Shown: positions 36,450 through 45,482 of the stretch, one piece after another
Position numbering within the stretch: position 1 is the first letter of the stretch
Layout: each line of letters begins with the position of its first letter
Source of the DNA: Achromobacter deleyi
GTDB lineage: Bacteria; Pseudomonadota; Gammaproteobacteria; Burkholderiales; Burkholderiaceae_B
Length of the DNA: 64,000 nucleotides
Reading direction: 5' to 3'
NCBI RefSeq assembly: GCF_902859705.1
Contig: NZ_CADIJO010000002.1
Span: forward strand, 477,223 to 541,222
Made by a program: the position numbers and the translations under genes
The notes under the pieces: generated by a model
Databases searched by the model: none
Seen by the model: only the letters and a program-made list of their open reading frames with translations
Told to the model about the DNA's origin: nothing

Positions 36450-37088
36450 ATGTACGAAGGGGAACGCTTGAATGGCGCCACGCACCTGGCCGGCCTGGCG
36501 CTGGCGGTGGCCGCGTCGGGCGCGCTGATCGTGCGCGCGGCGGAACTCAAGGTGGAAGCGCGCCAGGTCGTGGCCTGCGCGGTGTTCGCCGCGTCGATGA
36601 TTGCGGTGTATGCCTCGTCGGTGCTGTATCACTGCACGCGTGGGCGCCGCAAGGCGCTGTGGGCCAAGGCGGACCACTGCGCCATCTACCTGCTGATCGC
36701 CGGCACCTATACGCCCCTGGCGTTTGCGCCGCTGGAATTGGGCTGGGGTGCCGCCATGGCGGTGGCGATCTGGCTGTTGGCCCTGTATGGCATCGGCCGC
36801 GAACTCTGGTGGGCGCGCGGCGCCGCGCCTGCGTTGCCGCTGTATCTGGCCATGGGCTGGCTGGGCGTGATGTTCGCCGCGCCGATTGCCAGCGCCTTGT
36901 CCCCCGCCGGGCTGGCCTGGCTGCTGGCCGGCGCCGCGCTGTACACGGTGGGCACCGTGTTCTACGCCAACGACAAACGCTGGCGCCATGCCCACGGCAT
37001 CTGGCACCTGTTCGTCATGGGCGGCTCGGCCTGCCACTTCGTCACGGTGTTCGGTTTCTGCGGCATTCGTAGCGCGGGCGCTGCCTAG
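36450..37088 (+). CDS. hemolysin III / PAQR-family membrane protein
   Basis: 212 residues with seven membrane segments. The family residues are visible: E-R-L-N-G-x-T-H at 5-12, SSVLYHC, DHCAIYLLIAGTYTPL (metal-site Asp and His) and HGIWHLFVMGGSACHF near the end (His pair). Bacterial members of this family (YqfA, HlyIII) sit in the inner membrane and probably are metal-dependent hydrolases acting on lipids; hemolytic activity is not established for most. Ends inside the stop region of the convergent kynR (4-base overlap). Confidence 0.9.
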   Translation: MYEGERLNGATHLAGLALAVAASGALIVRAAELKVEARQVVACAVFAASMIAVYASSVLYHCTRGRRKALWAKADHCAIYLLIAGTYTPLAFAPLELGWGAAMAVAIWLLALYGIGRELWWARGAAPALPLYLAMGWLGVMFAAPIASALSPAGLAWLLAGAALYTVGTVFYANDKRWRHAHGIWHLFVMGGSACHFVTVFGFCGIRSAGAA

Positions 37089-37558
37089 CGCCAGGCCGCC
37101 AGCGGCAGCATGCCGCCGCGGTTCTTCACCTTGCGCATGACCAGATGCGAACACAGGTCGCGTACGCCGGCGATCTTGCTGAGCTTTTCCTCGACGAACT
37201 GCGAGAACGCGGCCAGGTTGCGGGTGCGCACCGTCAGGATGTAGTTGGACGCGCCGGTGACGATGCTGGCTTCGGTGATTTCGTCATACAGCGCGATGCC
37301 CGCCAGGAATTGCTCGTGCCAGCCGGCGCGGGACTGGTCCAGCGATACGTGGACGATGGCTTCCAGTTCGAAACCCAGTTTGTCGGCGTCGAGCACGGCG
37401 CGGTAGCCGCGGACGAAGCCGCCTTCTTCCAGGGCGCGCACCCGCCGCAGGCAGGCCGACGGCGACAGGGCCACCTGCTCGGCCAGGTCCTGGTTGCTGA
37501 GCTGGCTGTTCTCTTGCAGGCGGTACAGAATGCGCTGGTCGATGGTGTCTAGTTGCAC
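37085..37558 (-). CDS. kynR: Lrp/AsnC-family regulator, KynR type
   Basis: 157 residues from GTG 37558, which gives the normal family start (V)QLDTIDQRIL; a TTG at 37570 would add four residues. HTH about 20-50 (SNQDLAEQVALSPSACLRRVRAL) and ligand-binding RAM domain about 70-145 (ASIVTGASNYILTVRTRNL). Lrp proteins form octamers. Divergent from kynureninase, as is KynR in Pseudomonas aeruginosa, which activates kyn genes with L-kynurenine; the same role is inferred. Two 16-bp direct repeats spaced 30 bp lie in the gap. Confidence 0.85.
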   Translation of the reverse strand: MQLDTIDQRILYRLQENSQLSNQDLAEQVALSPSACLRRVRALEEGGFVRGYRAVLDADKLGFELEAIVHVSLDQSRAGWHEQFLAGIALYDEITEASIVTGASNYILTVRTRNLAAFSQFVEEKLSKIAGVRDLCSHLVMRKVKNRGGMLPLAAWR

Positions 37559-37561
37559 GGT

Positions 37562-37577
37562 GCAATCCAATTCGAAA
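37562..37577 (+). promoter_or_regulatory. Lrp-type operator repeat 1
   Basis: GCAATCCAATTCGAAA, 13 of 16 positions shared with the copy at 37592. It lies directly upstream of the kynR GTG and would cover its ribosome binding site. Confidence 0.5.
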
Positions 37578-37591
37578 AAAAGGTCCGGGAC

Positions 37592-37607
37592 GCAATTTAA
37601 TGCGAAA
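37592..37607 (+). promoter_or_regulatory. Lrp-type operator repeat 2
   Basis: GCAATTTAATGCGAAA, exactly 30 bp from the first copy (about three helical turns) and 90 bp upstream of kynU. In-phase direct repeats are typical for Lrp-type octamers. Confidence 0.5.
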
Positions 37608-37696
37608 TCCTAGGGTAAGCCACGCCTGATTTTGCAACTATTCGGCTCGTCGGCGCTGCTAGTATGGTCGCAGCATAATGCCCGAAGGAGCTCTGA

Positions 37697-38947
37697 ATGC
37701 ATACCCGCGAAGCCTGCGTTGCCGCAGACCGCCAGGACCCCCTTGCGCCGCTCAAGGCGCGTTTCGACCTGCCGCCCGGCGTGCTCTATATGGATGGCAA
37801 TTCGCTGGGCGTGATGCCCCGCGCGTCCGCCGCCCGCGCCGCCCAGGTCATCACCCAGGAATGGGGCACGGGCCTGATCCGCAGCTGGAACACCGCCGGC
37901 TGGTTCGAACTGCCGTCGCGCCTGGGCGACAAGCTGGCCGGTCTGCTGGGCGCCCGCGAGGGCGAACTGGTGATCACCGACACCACCTCGCTGAACATCT
38001 TCAAGGCCCTGGCCGCCAGCCTGCGCATCCAGCAGAAGCAGCAGCCCAAGCGCCGCGTGATCCTGTCGGAACGCGACAACTTTCCGACCGACCTGTACAT
38101 GATCCAGGGCATGATCGACCTGCTGCAGCAGGGCTACGAAATGCGCCTGATCGACGACGAGCTGCCGCTGGACAAGGCGCTGGACGATTCCGTGGCGGTG
38201 GTGCTGCTGTCGCACGTGAACTACCGCAGCGGCCAGATGCACGACATGGCCGCCGTCACCCGCACCGCCCACGAGCGCGGCGCGCTGGTCATCTGGGACC
38301 TGGCCCACGCGGCCGGCGCGGTGCCGGTGGACCTGAACGGCTCGGGCGCCGACTACGCCGTGGGCTGCACCTATAAGTACCTGAACGGCGGCCCCGGCGC
38401 GCCGGCCTTCATCTGGGTGGCGCCGCGCCACATTCAGGACTTCTGGCAGCCGCTGTCCGGCTGGTGGGGCCACCAGCGGCCCTTCGACATGACGGTGGCC
38501 TACGAGCCCGCGGGCGGCATCCGCCGCTACCTGTGCGGCACGCAGCCCATTGTGTCGCTGGCCATGGTCGAATGCGGCCTGGACGTGGCGCGCGAGGCCG
38601 ACATGGCCGAGGTGCGCAAGAAGTCGCTGGCGCTGGGCGACCTGTTCATCGCGCTGATCGAGGAACGCTGCGCCGGCCATCCCTTGACGCTGGTGACGCC
38701 GCGCAACCATGCCGATCGCGGCAGCCATGTCAGCCTGCGCCATCCCAACGGCTACGAGGTCATGCAGGCGCTGATTGCGCGCGGCCTGATCGGCGACTAC
38801 CGCGAACCCGAAGTGCTGCGCTTCGGCCTGACGCCGCTGTACTTCGGCTATGCCGACGTGTGGGACGCGGTCGAGATCATCAAGGACGTGCTGGACAGCC
38901 GCGCCTGGGACAAGCCCGAATTCAAGCAGCGTTCTGCCGTGACCTGA
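37697..38947 (+). CDS. kynU: kynureninase
   Basis: 416 residues. PLP enzyme that splits L-kynurenine (or 3-hydroxykynurenine) into anthranilate and alanine in tryptophan breakdown. Fold-type I residues are clear: YMDGNSLG at 31-38, [28 protein letters not shown] (Asp201 for the PLP nitrogen) and the PLP Lys227 in [12 protein letters not shown]. Strong GGAG-type RBS (GAAGGAG) before the ATG. kynA and kynB are not in the window. The APC permease 62 bases downstream is likely in the same operon. Confidence 0.97.
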   Translation: MHTREACVAADRQDPLAPLKARFDLPPGVLYMDGNSLGVMPRASAARAAQVITQEWGTGLIRSWNTAGWFELPSRLGDKLAGLLGAREGELVITDTTSLNIFKALAASLRIQQKQQPKRRVILSERDNFPTDLYMIQGMIDLLQQGYEMRLIDDELPLDKALDDSVAVVLLSHVNYRSGQMHDMAAVTRTAHERGALVIWDLAHAAGAVPVDLNGSGADYAVGCTYKYLNGGPGAPAFIWVAPRHIQDFWQPLSGWWGHQRPFDMTVAYEPAGGIRRYLCGTQPIVSLAMVECGLDVAREADMAEVRKKSLALGDLFIALIEERCAGHPLTLVTPRNHADRGSHVSLRHPNGYEVMQALIARGLIGDYREPEVLRFGLTPLYFGYADVWDAVEIIKDVLDSRAWDKPEFKQRSAVT

Positions 38948-39009
38948 TACGCCGCGCGCAAGACCGGCAATCAACGCATCCATCAAGAGAGTGCAGTACC
39001 GGAGGAGAC

Positions 39010-40416
39010 ATGGGACAACAACAAGGGTTCGGGAAAATCACCGAACGGGAACAGGGGCTCAAGCGGCGCCTGACATCGGGCCAGATGAGCATGATCGCGA
39101 TCGGGGGGGCCATCGGTACGGGCCTGTTCCTGGGCAGCAAGTTCGCGATCGGCTTTGCCGGCCCCAGCGTGATCATCAGCTACGCCATCGGCGGGCTGAT
39201 CACGCTGCTGCTGATGGGCTGCCTGGCCGAGATGACGGTGGCGCATTCGACGTCGGGCTCGTTCGGCGCTTACGCCGAGCACTACATCGGCCCGCTGGCG
39301 GGCTTTCTGGTGCGCTATGCGTACTGGTCGTGCGTGGTGCTGGCGGTGGGCACGGAAGTCACGGCGGTGGCCGAGTACATGAAGTACTGGTTCCCGGGAG
39401 TGCCGGGGTGGCAGTGGGTATGCCTGTTCTCGGCGGCGCTGATCTTCATCAACGCCATGAGCGTGAAGGCCTTCGGCACCATCGAGTACTGGTTCTCGAC
39501 CATCAAGATCAGCGCCATCGTGGCGTTCATCATCCTGGGCGCCTATGTGGTCTGGGGCAATCCGCAGTTCGGCACGGCGCAGTACACCGCGCACGGCGGC
39601 TTCTTTCCCAATGGCGTGTGGGGCATGTGGATCGCGGTGGTCATTTCCATTTTCAGCTACCTGAGCGTGGAGATGATCGCGGTGGCGGCGGGCGAAGCCG
39701 AAGACCCCGAGCGCGCGGTGAAAAAGGCCTTTCGCGCCACCATCGTGCGGCTGGTGATCTTCTACCTGCTGACGCTGGCGCTGATCCTGGCCATCGTGCC
39801 GTGGGATCAGGCCGGCAAAGGCGGCAGCCCGTTCGTGACGGTGATGCAGGCAGTGAACGTGCCGTACGCGGCGGGCGTCATCAACTTCATCGTGCTGGTG
39901 GCGGCTTTATCGGCCATGAACAGCCAGCTGTACATCACCACCCGCATGATGTTCAGCCTGTCGCGGGCCGGCCATGCGCCCGCGGCGATGGGCAAGCTGA
40001 CGCGCAGCGGCACGCCGTTGAACGCATTGCTGCTGTCCACCAGCGGCATCGCGATTGCCACCGTGCTGAACGTGCTGTACCCCGAAAGCTCGTTCACGCT
40101 GATGATGGCGATCTCGATGTTCGGCGCGCTGTTCACCTGGATGATGATCTTCGTCACGCACTATTTCTTCCGTCGCCGCTGGGCGCGTGAAGGCGGTGCG
40201 GCGCTGTCGTTCCGGATGCCGGGCTTTCCGCTGCTGACGCTGCTGGGGGCGGGCGCGATGCTGGCGATTCTGCTGACCACCTATTTCACGGGGGTGTTCA
40301 AGATGACGCTGGTGTTCGGCGTGCCGTTCCTGCTGGCGCTGGCGGCGCTGTATCACCTGCTGTTCAGGAAGTCTGCGCAAGCGCTGGTGCTGAAGGCGCG
40401 CGAACAGCGCCCCTGA
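39010..40416 (+). CDS. APC-family amino acid permease
   Basis: 468 residues from ATG 39010 with a strong RBS (GGAGGAG). Twelve membrane helices; the first has IAIGGAIGTGLFLGS, the substrate-carboxylate loop of amino acid/proton symporters (GabP, ProY, AroP group), and FNS-like residues AALSAMNSQLYITTRMMFSLSR are at TM8. It follows kynU, so tryptophan or kynurenine uptake is the natural guess; the sequence alone would also fit proline or GABA. Confidence 0.9.
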   Translation: MGQQQGFGKITEREQGLKRRLTSGQMSMIAIGGAIGTGLFLGSKFAIGFAGPSVIISYAIGGLITLLLMGCLAEMTVAHSTSGSFGAYAEHYIGPLAGFLVRYAYWSCVVLAVGTEVTAVAEYMKYWFPGVPGWQWVCLFSAALIFINAMSVKAFGTIEYWFSTIKISAIVAFIILGAYVVWGNPQFGTAQYTAHGGFFPNGVWGMWIAVVISIFSYLSVEMIAVAAGEAEDPERAVKKAFRATIVRLVIFYLLTLALILAIVPWDQAGKGGSPFVTVMQAVNVPYAAGVINFIVLVAALSAMNSQLYITTRMMFSLSRAGHAPAAMGKLTRSGTPLNALLLSTSGIAIATVLNVLYPESSFTLMMAISMFGALFTWMMIFVTHYFFRRRWAREGGAALSFRMPGFPLLTLLGAGAMLAILLTTYFTGVFKMTLVFGVPFLLALAALYHLLFRKSAQALVLKAREQRP

Positions 40417-40432
40417 TACTGCTTCGTCGTCT

Positions 40433-41401
40433 TCAGGCCGGTCGGTGCTGCCCGGGGTTTCCTGGCGGTGTCGGCCGGCCTTGCTGTTTCGGGGCTTGAA
40501 GGCTTTCAGCGCACTCGCGGATGGCGGCCAGCATGGCGCGGGCCCGCGCCGGCAGGGTGCGCGACGCGTACACGGCATGCATCTGCGGCGACGCGCCTTG
40601 CGCCGACGTGGCGGTGTATCCCGGGCAGACCTGCACCAGGGTGCCGCGGGCGATCTCGGGGGCGGCGGCCCAGTCCGCCAGCCGCGCGATGCCCACGCCT
40701 TGCAGCGCCAGCGCCATCAGGCCGCTGCCGGTGCTGACGCGCACCGCAGGTTCGGCATGCATGCGCACGATGCGCTTGTCGCGGCGCAGGTGCCAGTCCT
40801 TCAGCACGCGCGGGCCGGTATGCATGATGAGGCGGTGGCGGGCCAGGTCTTCGGGTTCGCGCGGCAAGCCCATGCGGGCGACGTAATCGGGGCTGGCGCA
40901 GAGCAGCCGTGCATAGGGCCAGAGCCGCGCGCCCAGCAGGTCGCTGGATGCCGGAAAGCCGCCGCGGATGGCGAAGTCCAGTCCTTCGGCGATGGGGTCG
41001 ACCGATTTATCGGTGTAGGTGATGTCCACGGTGACGCCGGGGTAGTCGGCGGCATAGCGCCGCAGCACGGCCGGCAGCAGGGTCACGCCCAGCAGGTCCG
41101 GCGCCGAGAATCGCAGCCGGCCCTGCGCGCCCAATTGCGTGTCGCGCAGCGCCTCGCGCGCTTGCGCTTCCCGCCGCAGCAGGTCACGGGCCGACTGGAA
41201 GTAGCTTTCGCCCTGCGGCGTCAGCACTACGCTGCTCTTGCTGCGCAACAGCAGCTGCACGCCCACCTGGCGTTCCAGCGCCTGCACCGCGCGGGTCACG
41301 GCGCTGGGCGAGGCGCCCAGCGCACGCGCCGCCAGCACGAAGCTCTGGCGTTCGGCGACGGCGCAGAACACCTGGTATTCCCATAGCGCGCCTCGTTCCA
41401 T
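40433..41401 (-). CDS. LysR-family transcriptional regulator
   Basis: 322 residues. HTH about 6-66 (FCAVAERQSFVLAARALGASPSAVTRAVQALE pattern), substrate domain of the CrgA-like type (R-L-R-F-S-A-P, L-D-F-A-I-R-G-G), with a Pro/Gln-rich tail. Divergent from the threonine-synthase-like gene with a T-N11-A palindrome between them, so that gene is its likely target. Confidence 0.9.
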   Translation of the reverse strand: MERGALWEYQVFCAVAERQSFVLAARALGASPSAVTRAVQALERQVGVQLLLRSKSSVVLTPQGESYFQSARDLLRREAQAREALRDTQLGAQGRLRFSAPDLLGVTLLPAVLRRYAADYPGVTVDITYTDKSVDPIAEGLDFAIRGGFPASSDLLGARLWPYARLLCASPDYVARMGLPREPEDLARHRLIMHTGPRVLKDWHLRRDKRIVRMHAEPAVRVSTGSGLMALALQGVGIARLADWAAAPEIARGTLVQVCPGYTATSAQGASPQMHAVYASRTLPARARAMLAAIRECAESLQAPKQQGRPTPPGNPGQHRPA

Positions 41402-41413
41402 GGCGATTCTCCA

Positions 41414-41428
41414 TTGCGTTTATCGCAA
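41414..41428. promoter_or_regulatory. LysR operator candidate
   Basis: TTGCGTTTATCGCAA: perfect 5-bp arms around a 5-bp centre, the classic LysR T-N11-A form. It lies 13 bp upstream of the LysR start and 75 bp upstream of the PLP enzyme start. A further half-like element TTGCAA follows at 41436-41441. Confidence 0.6.
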
Positions 41429-41502
41429 CATGATATTGCAACGTGCGGTCAGTCTGCGGACCTAGACTGCGTGCATCGCCATTCCGCCTTGCAGTGATTG
41501 CC

Positions 41503-42645
41503 ATGTCCGATTCCCATTCTTTCGACCCCCATTATTTCGACCCCGTCACCGGCGCTCGCCATGCGCTGGACGAAGCGCGCTGGTGTTCCGATGCCCGCAC
41601 ACCGCTCATGATCTCGCCGCTGCCCGGCATCTCGCGCGACGATATCGACCGCAGCCAGCGATCGCTGTGGCGCTACCGCGCCGCCTTGCCGCGCGACGTG
41701 GCGCAGCCGGTGTCCCTGGGTGAAGGTTGCACGGCGATGGTGGAGCGCGCCTGGGGCGGCCTGCGCCCGCACTTCAAGCTGGAATGGTTCAACCCCACGT
41801 GCAGCTTCAAGGACCGGGGGGCCGCTGTGATGCTGTCGTGGCTGCGCCAGATTGGCGTGCAGGCTATCGCCGAAGACAGCTCGGGCAATGGCGGCGCGGC
41901 CATTGCCGCGTTCGGCGCGGCCGCGCAGATGGGGGTCACCATCTTTGCGCCGGCCTATACGTCCAGCGCCAAGGTCGCGCAGATTCGTGCTTTTGGCGCC
42001 GACGTGCGGCTGGTGGAAGGCCCGCGTGAGAATGCCGAAACCGAGGCGATCCGCGCGTCCGCCGAGATTTTCTATGCCAGCCACAACTGGCAGCCGTTCT
42101 TCCTGCAGGGCACCAAGTCGATCGCCTACGAAATGTGGGAAGACTTCGGCTTCGAGGCGCCGGACAACATCGTCATCCCGGCCGGGGCGGGCAGCAATGT
42201 GCTGGGCTGCGCCATCGGCTTTGCCGAGCTGCTGGCGGCCGGCCAGATCCGCCGCCTGCCGCGCCTGTTCGTGGCGCAGCCGCTGCATTGTTCGCCGGTG
42301 GACGCCAGCTTTCAGGCGGGGGTGGATACGCCGGTGGCGCGCGAGGTGTTGCCCACGGTGGCCGAAGGCACGTCCATCAAGCGGCCGGTGCGCCTGCGCG
42401 AGGTGTTGCAGGCCATTCGCGCGAGCGGCGGCCAGACCGTGGCGGTGCCGGAAGCCGACATCATCGGCGCGGTGCGCAAGCTGGCGGCCATGGGGCTGTA
42501 TGCCGAACCCACCAGCGCCACGGCTGCGGCTGCGCTGGACCTGCTGGCCGCGCGCGGTGCGATCAGCCAGGCCGAGCGCACGGTGGTGCTGCTGACCGGC
42601 ACCGGCGTAAAGGCCACGCAATTCATGACGGATCTGTATTCATGA
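41503..42645 (+). CDS. threonine-synthase-like PLP-dependent enzyme
   Basis: 380 residues from ATG 41503. Fold-type II PLP enzyme: LGEGCTAMV, the PLP Lys103 in NPTCSFKDRGA, the phosphate-type loop EDSSGNGGAAIAAF and PAGAGSNVLG. The sequence is of the threonine synthase group, but it is shorter than ThrC of beta-proteobacteria (about 470) and lies beside its own LysR rather than with hom, so a catabolic lyase or ammonia-lyase/beta-elimination role is more likely. It overlaps the stop of the convergent LysR by 6 bases. Confidence 0.85.
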   Translation: MSDSHSFDPHYFDPVTGARHALDEARWCSDARTPLMISPLPGISRDDIDRSQRSLWRYRAALPRDVAQPVSLGEGCTAMVERAWGGLRPHFKLEWFNPTCSFKDRGAAVMLSWLRQIGVQAIAEDSSGNGGAAIAAFGAAAQMGVTIFAPAYTSSAKVAQIRAFGADVRLVEGPRENAETEAIRASAEIFYASHNWQPFFLQGTKSIAYEMWEDFGFEAPDNIVIPAGAGSNVLGCAIGFAELLAAGQIRRLPRLFVAQPLHCSPVDASFQAGVDTPVAREVLPTVAEGTSIKRPVRLREVLQAIRASGGQTVAVPEADIIGAVRKLAAMGLYAEPTSATAAAALDLLAARGAISQAERTVVLLTGTGVKATQFMTDLYS

Positions 42646-43569
42646 GGGATCGGCATCCGGCGCCGGCATGAAAGGCGCTGCGCCGGTGTCCGCCAACAGG
42701 TGATCCAGCAAGCGCCGGGCGCGCGCATTGAGCGCCTGGCGCGACTGTACGCACACCAGCAGTTCGCGCGAGGCCCAGGCATCGGACAGCGCCACCGGCA
42801 CCACCTTGAGCAGCCGCCGCATGCTGTGCGCGGTGGTCTCGGGCACGATGCCCACGCCGACGCCGGCTTCGACCAGCCGGCACATGGCGTCGAAGCTGCG
42901 CAACTGCACCCGCAGCTTGATGGGCTTGCCGGCCACCAGCGCCTGGCGCGCCAGAAAGCGTTGCAAGGCGCTGCTGCGATCCAGTCCGATGAAGTCTTCG
43001 TCCAGCACGTCGCGAAACGCGATTTCGTCCACGCCGGCCAGCGCGTGCGCGGCGGGCACGATCAGCACGAAGCGGTCAGAGCGATAGGCATAGGTTTCCA
43101 GCGCGCCGGTATCGACCGTGCCGGCGACGATGCCGATGTCGGCCGAGCCGTCGGCGATGCATTCGACGATTTCATCGCTGAGCATTTCCTGCAATTCGAC
43201 GTTGATGCGCGGATGCGCTGCCAGGAAGCCGGAAAGCGCCTCGGGTAGAAACGCGGTCAGGGCGTTGGTGTTGGACAGCATGCGTACCGAGCCGCCGAAT
43301 TCACCGGAAAAGCCGGCCAGGTCGTCGCGCAGGCGGTCGGCCTGGGCCAGCATGACGCGGGCGTGCGCGGCCAGCTTCAGGCCCGCGGGGGTGGGAATGA
43401 CGCCCTGGCGGCGGCGTTCGAGCAGCGGCGCGCCAAGCGAGGCTTCGAGATTGCGGATGCGGGCGCTGGCTGCGGCCAGCGCCAGGTTGGCGCGGGCGGC
43501 GCCGTGAGTGATGCTGCCGGCCTGCACCACGTGCAGGAACAGCGCCAGGTCGGTCAGGTCGAAACGCAT
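42640..43569 (-). CDS. LysR-family transcriptional regulator
   Basis: 309 residues. HTH about 1-60 (MRFDLTDLALFLHVVQAGS), substrate domain 88-295. It is a clear subfamily relative of the LysR at 683-1573: both start MRFDLTDL, share the VRxLxNTxALxxxLPxxLxxF block and the L-R-S-F-x-A-x-C-R-x-V-x-x-G-V-G-V block. Both are divergent from a permease. Target: probably the SLC13 permease at 43691. Confidence 0.9.
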   Translation of the reverse strand: MRFDLTDLALFLHVVQAGSITHGAARANLALAAASARIRNLEASLGAPLLERRRQGVIPTPAGLKLAAHARVMLAQADRLRDDLAGFSGEFGGSVRMLSNTNALTAFLPEALSGFLAAHPRINVELQEMLSDEIVECIADGSADIGIVAGTVDTGALETYAYRSDRFVLIVPAAHALAGVDEIAFRDVLDEDFIGLDRSSALQRFLARQALVAGKPIKLRVQLRSFDAMCRLVEAGVGVGIVPETTAHSMRRLLKVVPVALSDAWASRELLVCVQSRQALNARARRLLDHLLADTGAAPFMPAPDADPS

Positions 43570-43690
43570 GGTCGGGGTCTGCGCGATGAGCCTACGCGGC
43601 GCGTTGAGGCAGCCTCTGCGAATCGCGCATTTCCAGCGGCGGACAGGGTCCGTACACTGCGCCGATCCGTGTTACCGCCGTAGGTTGCCC

Positions 43691-45001
43691 ATGCATCTTG
43701 TCGCCTCCAATTTTCCGATTCTACCCGCGCTGCTCACGGCCATCACGATTGCGTTATGGGCCTTTTCGCGCCTGCCGGAATACCTGACCGCGCTGCTGTT
43801 CTTCAGCGCCGCGACGATCCTGGCGGTGGCGCCGCGCGAAGTGGTGTTCTCGGGGTTTGCGTCGGCGGCGTTCTGGCTGGTGCTGAGCGGCTACGTGCTG
43901 GGCCTGGCGCTGAAGAACACGGGCCTGGCCGACCGCCTGGCCAGCGCGTTGTCGCAGCGCCTGTCGGGGTCGTATCCGGTGGTGGTCGCGGGCGTGGTGC
44001 TGCTGACGTATCTGCTGGCCTTCATCATGCCGTCGAACATGGGCCGCATTGCCTTGCTGATGCCGATCGTGCTGGCCTTTGCCGACCAGATCGGCCTGGC
44101 GCCGGGCAGCCGGGGTCGCATCGGGCTGGCGCTGGCGGTGGGCTTCGGCACGTTCCAGCTGTCGACCTCGATCTTGCCGGCCAACGTGCCGAACCTGGTG
44201 ATGGCGGGCAGCATCGAGACCAGCTATGGCCTGCAACTGGGGTATTTGCCCTATCTGTGGTTGCACGCGCCGGTGCTGGGCGTGCTGAAAGGCGCGGTGC
44301 TGGTGGCCTGTATTGCGGGGTTGTTCCGCGATACGCCGCAACCGGCCGCGCCGGCGCCCGCGCCGCTGCCGCTGTCTGCGGCCGAAAAACGCCTGGCTGT
44401 GCTGTTGGGGCTGACCTTGCTGGGCTGGGTGACAGACGGCTGGCATGGCGTGTCGCCGGCCTGGGTGGGCCTGGCGTCCGCCTGCGTGTGCCTCTTGCCC
44501 AAGGTGGGATTCGTCAGCGGCGAGCAGTTCGGCAAGGAAGTGAATTTTCGCACCGCCATCTACGTGGCGGGCATCCTGGGGCTGGCCGCAATGGTGGCCG
44601 ACAGCGGCCTGGGCGGCATCATCGGGCGGGCGTTGCTGGCGTGGCTGCCGCTGTCGCCCGAGGCGCCGATGCAGAGTTTCTTTTCGTTGGTCGGCTTGTC
44701 GGCCGCGTTGAATTTCGTGGTGACGGCCAACGGCGTGCCGGCTCTGTACACGCCGCTGGCCGAGACCTTGGCGCAGGCGTCGGGCTTGCCGTTGATGACG
44801 GTGCTGATGGCGCAGGTGGCCGGCTACGCCACCGTCATCATGCCGTACCAGGCCTCGCCCATCGTGGTGGCGATGGGCATGGGCCAGGTGCCGGCGCGCA
44901 GCGGCCTGGCGCTCTGCCTGGTGACGGCGCTGGTGTCGTTCGTGCTGCTGGTGCCGCTGGATTACCTGTGGTTCAGGCTCCTGGGAATGCTGGGATCGTG
45001 A
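43691..45001 (+). CDS. SLC13/DASS-type permease
   Basis: 436 residues, about eleven to twelve membrane helices. The pattern VGFGTFQLSTSILPANVPNLVMAG in the first half and LSAALNFVVTANGVPALYTPLA in the second are the re-entrant hairpin regions of the DASS/ArsB superfamily, which carry di- or tricarboxylates, sulfate or related anions with sodium or protons. The SNT motif of true citrate/succinate carriers is not clear, so no substrate is assigned. Divergent from a LysR; its end overlaps the convergent VOC gene by 29 bases. Confidence 0.85.
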   Translation: MHLVASNFPILPALLTAITIALWAFSRLPEYLTALLFFSAATILAVAPREVVFSGFASAAFWLVLSGYVLGLALKNTGLADRLASALSQRLSGSYPVVVAGVVLLTYLLAFIMPSNMGRIALLMPIVLAFADQIGLAPGSRGRIGLALAVGFGTFQLSTSILPANVPNLVMAGSIETSYGLQLGYLPYLWLHAPVLGVLKGAVLVACIAGLFRDTPQPAAPAPAPLPLSAAEKRLAVLLGLTLLGWVTDGWHGVSPAWVGLASACVCLLPKVGFVSGEQFGKEVNFRTAIYVAGILGLAAMVADSGLGGIIGRALLAWLPLSPEAPMQSFFSLVGLSAALNFVVTANGVPALYTPLAETLAQASGLPLMTVLMAQVAGYATVIMPYQASPIVVAMGMGQVPARSGLALCLVTALVSFVLLVPLDYLWFRLLGMLGS

Positions 45002-45395
45002 TGAGCTCGGCCTCGGCCGCAGCGGGTTCGGGGGCTGGGGCGAACACCCGCAGGCGGTGGCCGTCGGGGTCCAGCGCGACGAAGGTGCGGCCGAAGTCCA
45101 TGTCGGTGGGCGCCTGCAGGATGGGCAGGCCGCGCAGGCTCCAGTCGATGTGGCGCTGGTTCAGGGCGTCGGCGTCGGGCACGGTGAAGGCCAGTTCGGT
45201 GCAGCCGCCGCGTCCGGCCGCGGCCGGTTCCACGGTGTGGCGCGACCACAGGCCCAGCATCAGGCCGGAATCCAGGGCAAACAGGGCAAAGGTGGGCGAG
45301 CTTTCGACGGGCGGGCGGTTCAGCAGCGCACTGTAGAACGCGGCGCTGGCCGAGGGCTTGTCGACGTAGAAAATGACGAAATTCTTGGCGGACAT
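44973..45395 (-). CDS. VOC-family (glyoxalase/bleomycin resistance fold) protein
   Basis: 140 residues, two beta-alpha-beta-beta-beta modules typical of the vicinal oxygen chelate fold: FVIFYVDKPSASAAFYSALL at the N-terminus and GRTFVALDPDGHRLRVFAP at the C-terminus. Members are dioxygenases, lyases or antibiotic binders. The pattern of this subgroup (PhnB/YaeR-like, often next to WYL or ArsR regulators) does not allow a substrate. The WYL regulator 87 bases upstream on the same strand is the likely partner. Confidence 0.85.
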   Translation of the reverse strand: MSAKNFVIFYVDKPSASAAFYSALLNRPPVESSPTFALFALDSGLMLGLWSRHTVEPAAAGRGGCTELAFTVPDADALNQRHIDWSLRGLPILQAPTDMDFGRTFVALDPDGHRLRVFAPAPEPAAAEAELITIPAFPGA

Positions 45396-45482
45396 GATGC
45401 GCTCCTGGGTGAATGAGCGCTCATCTTAGAAAGGCATGCTGTCAGATTTTGTCAGTAGTGTTTTGGGCGATGTCGCACTGGC

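Noticed and set aside
36450..37088. Hemolysin III as a virulence factor
   Set aside because: The family name is historical; the sequence only supports a seven-helix PAQR-type membrane protein.
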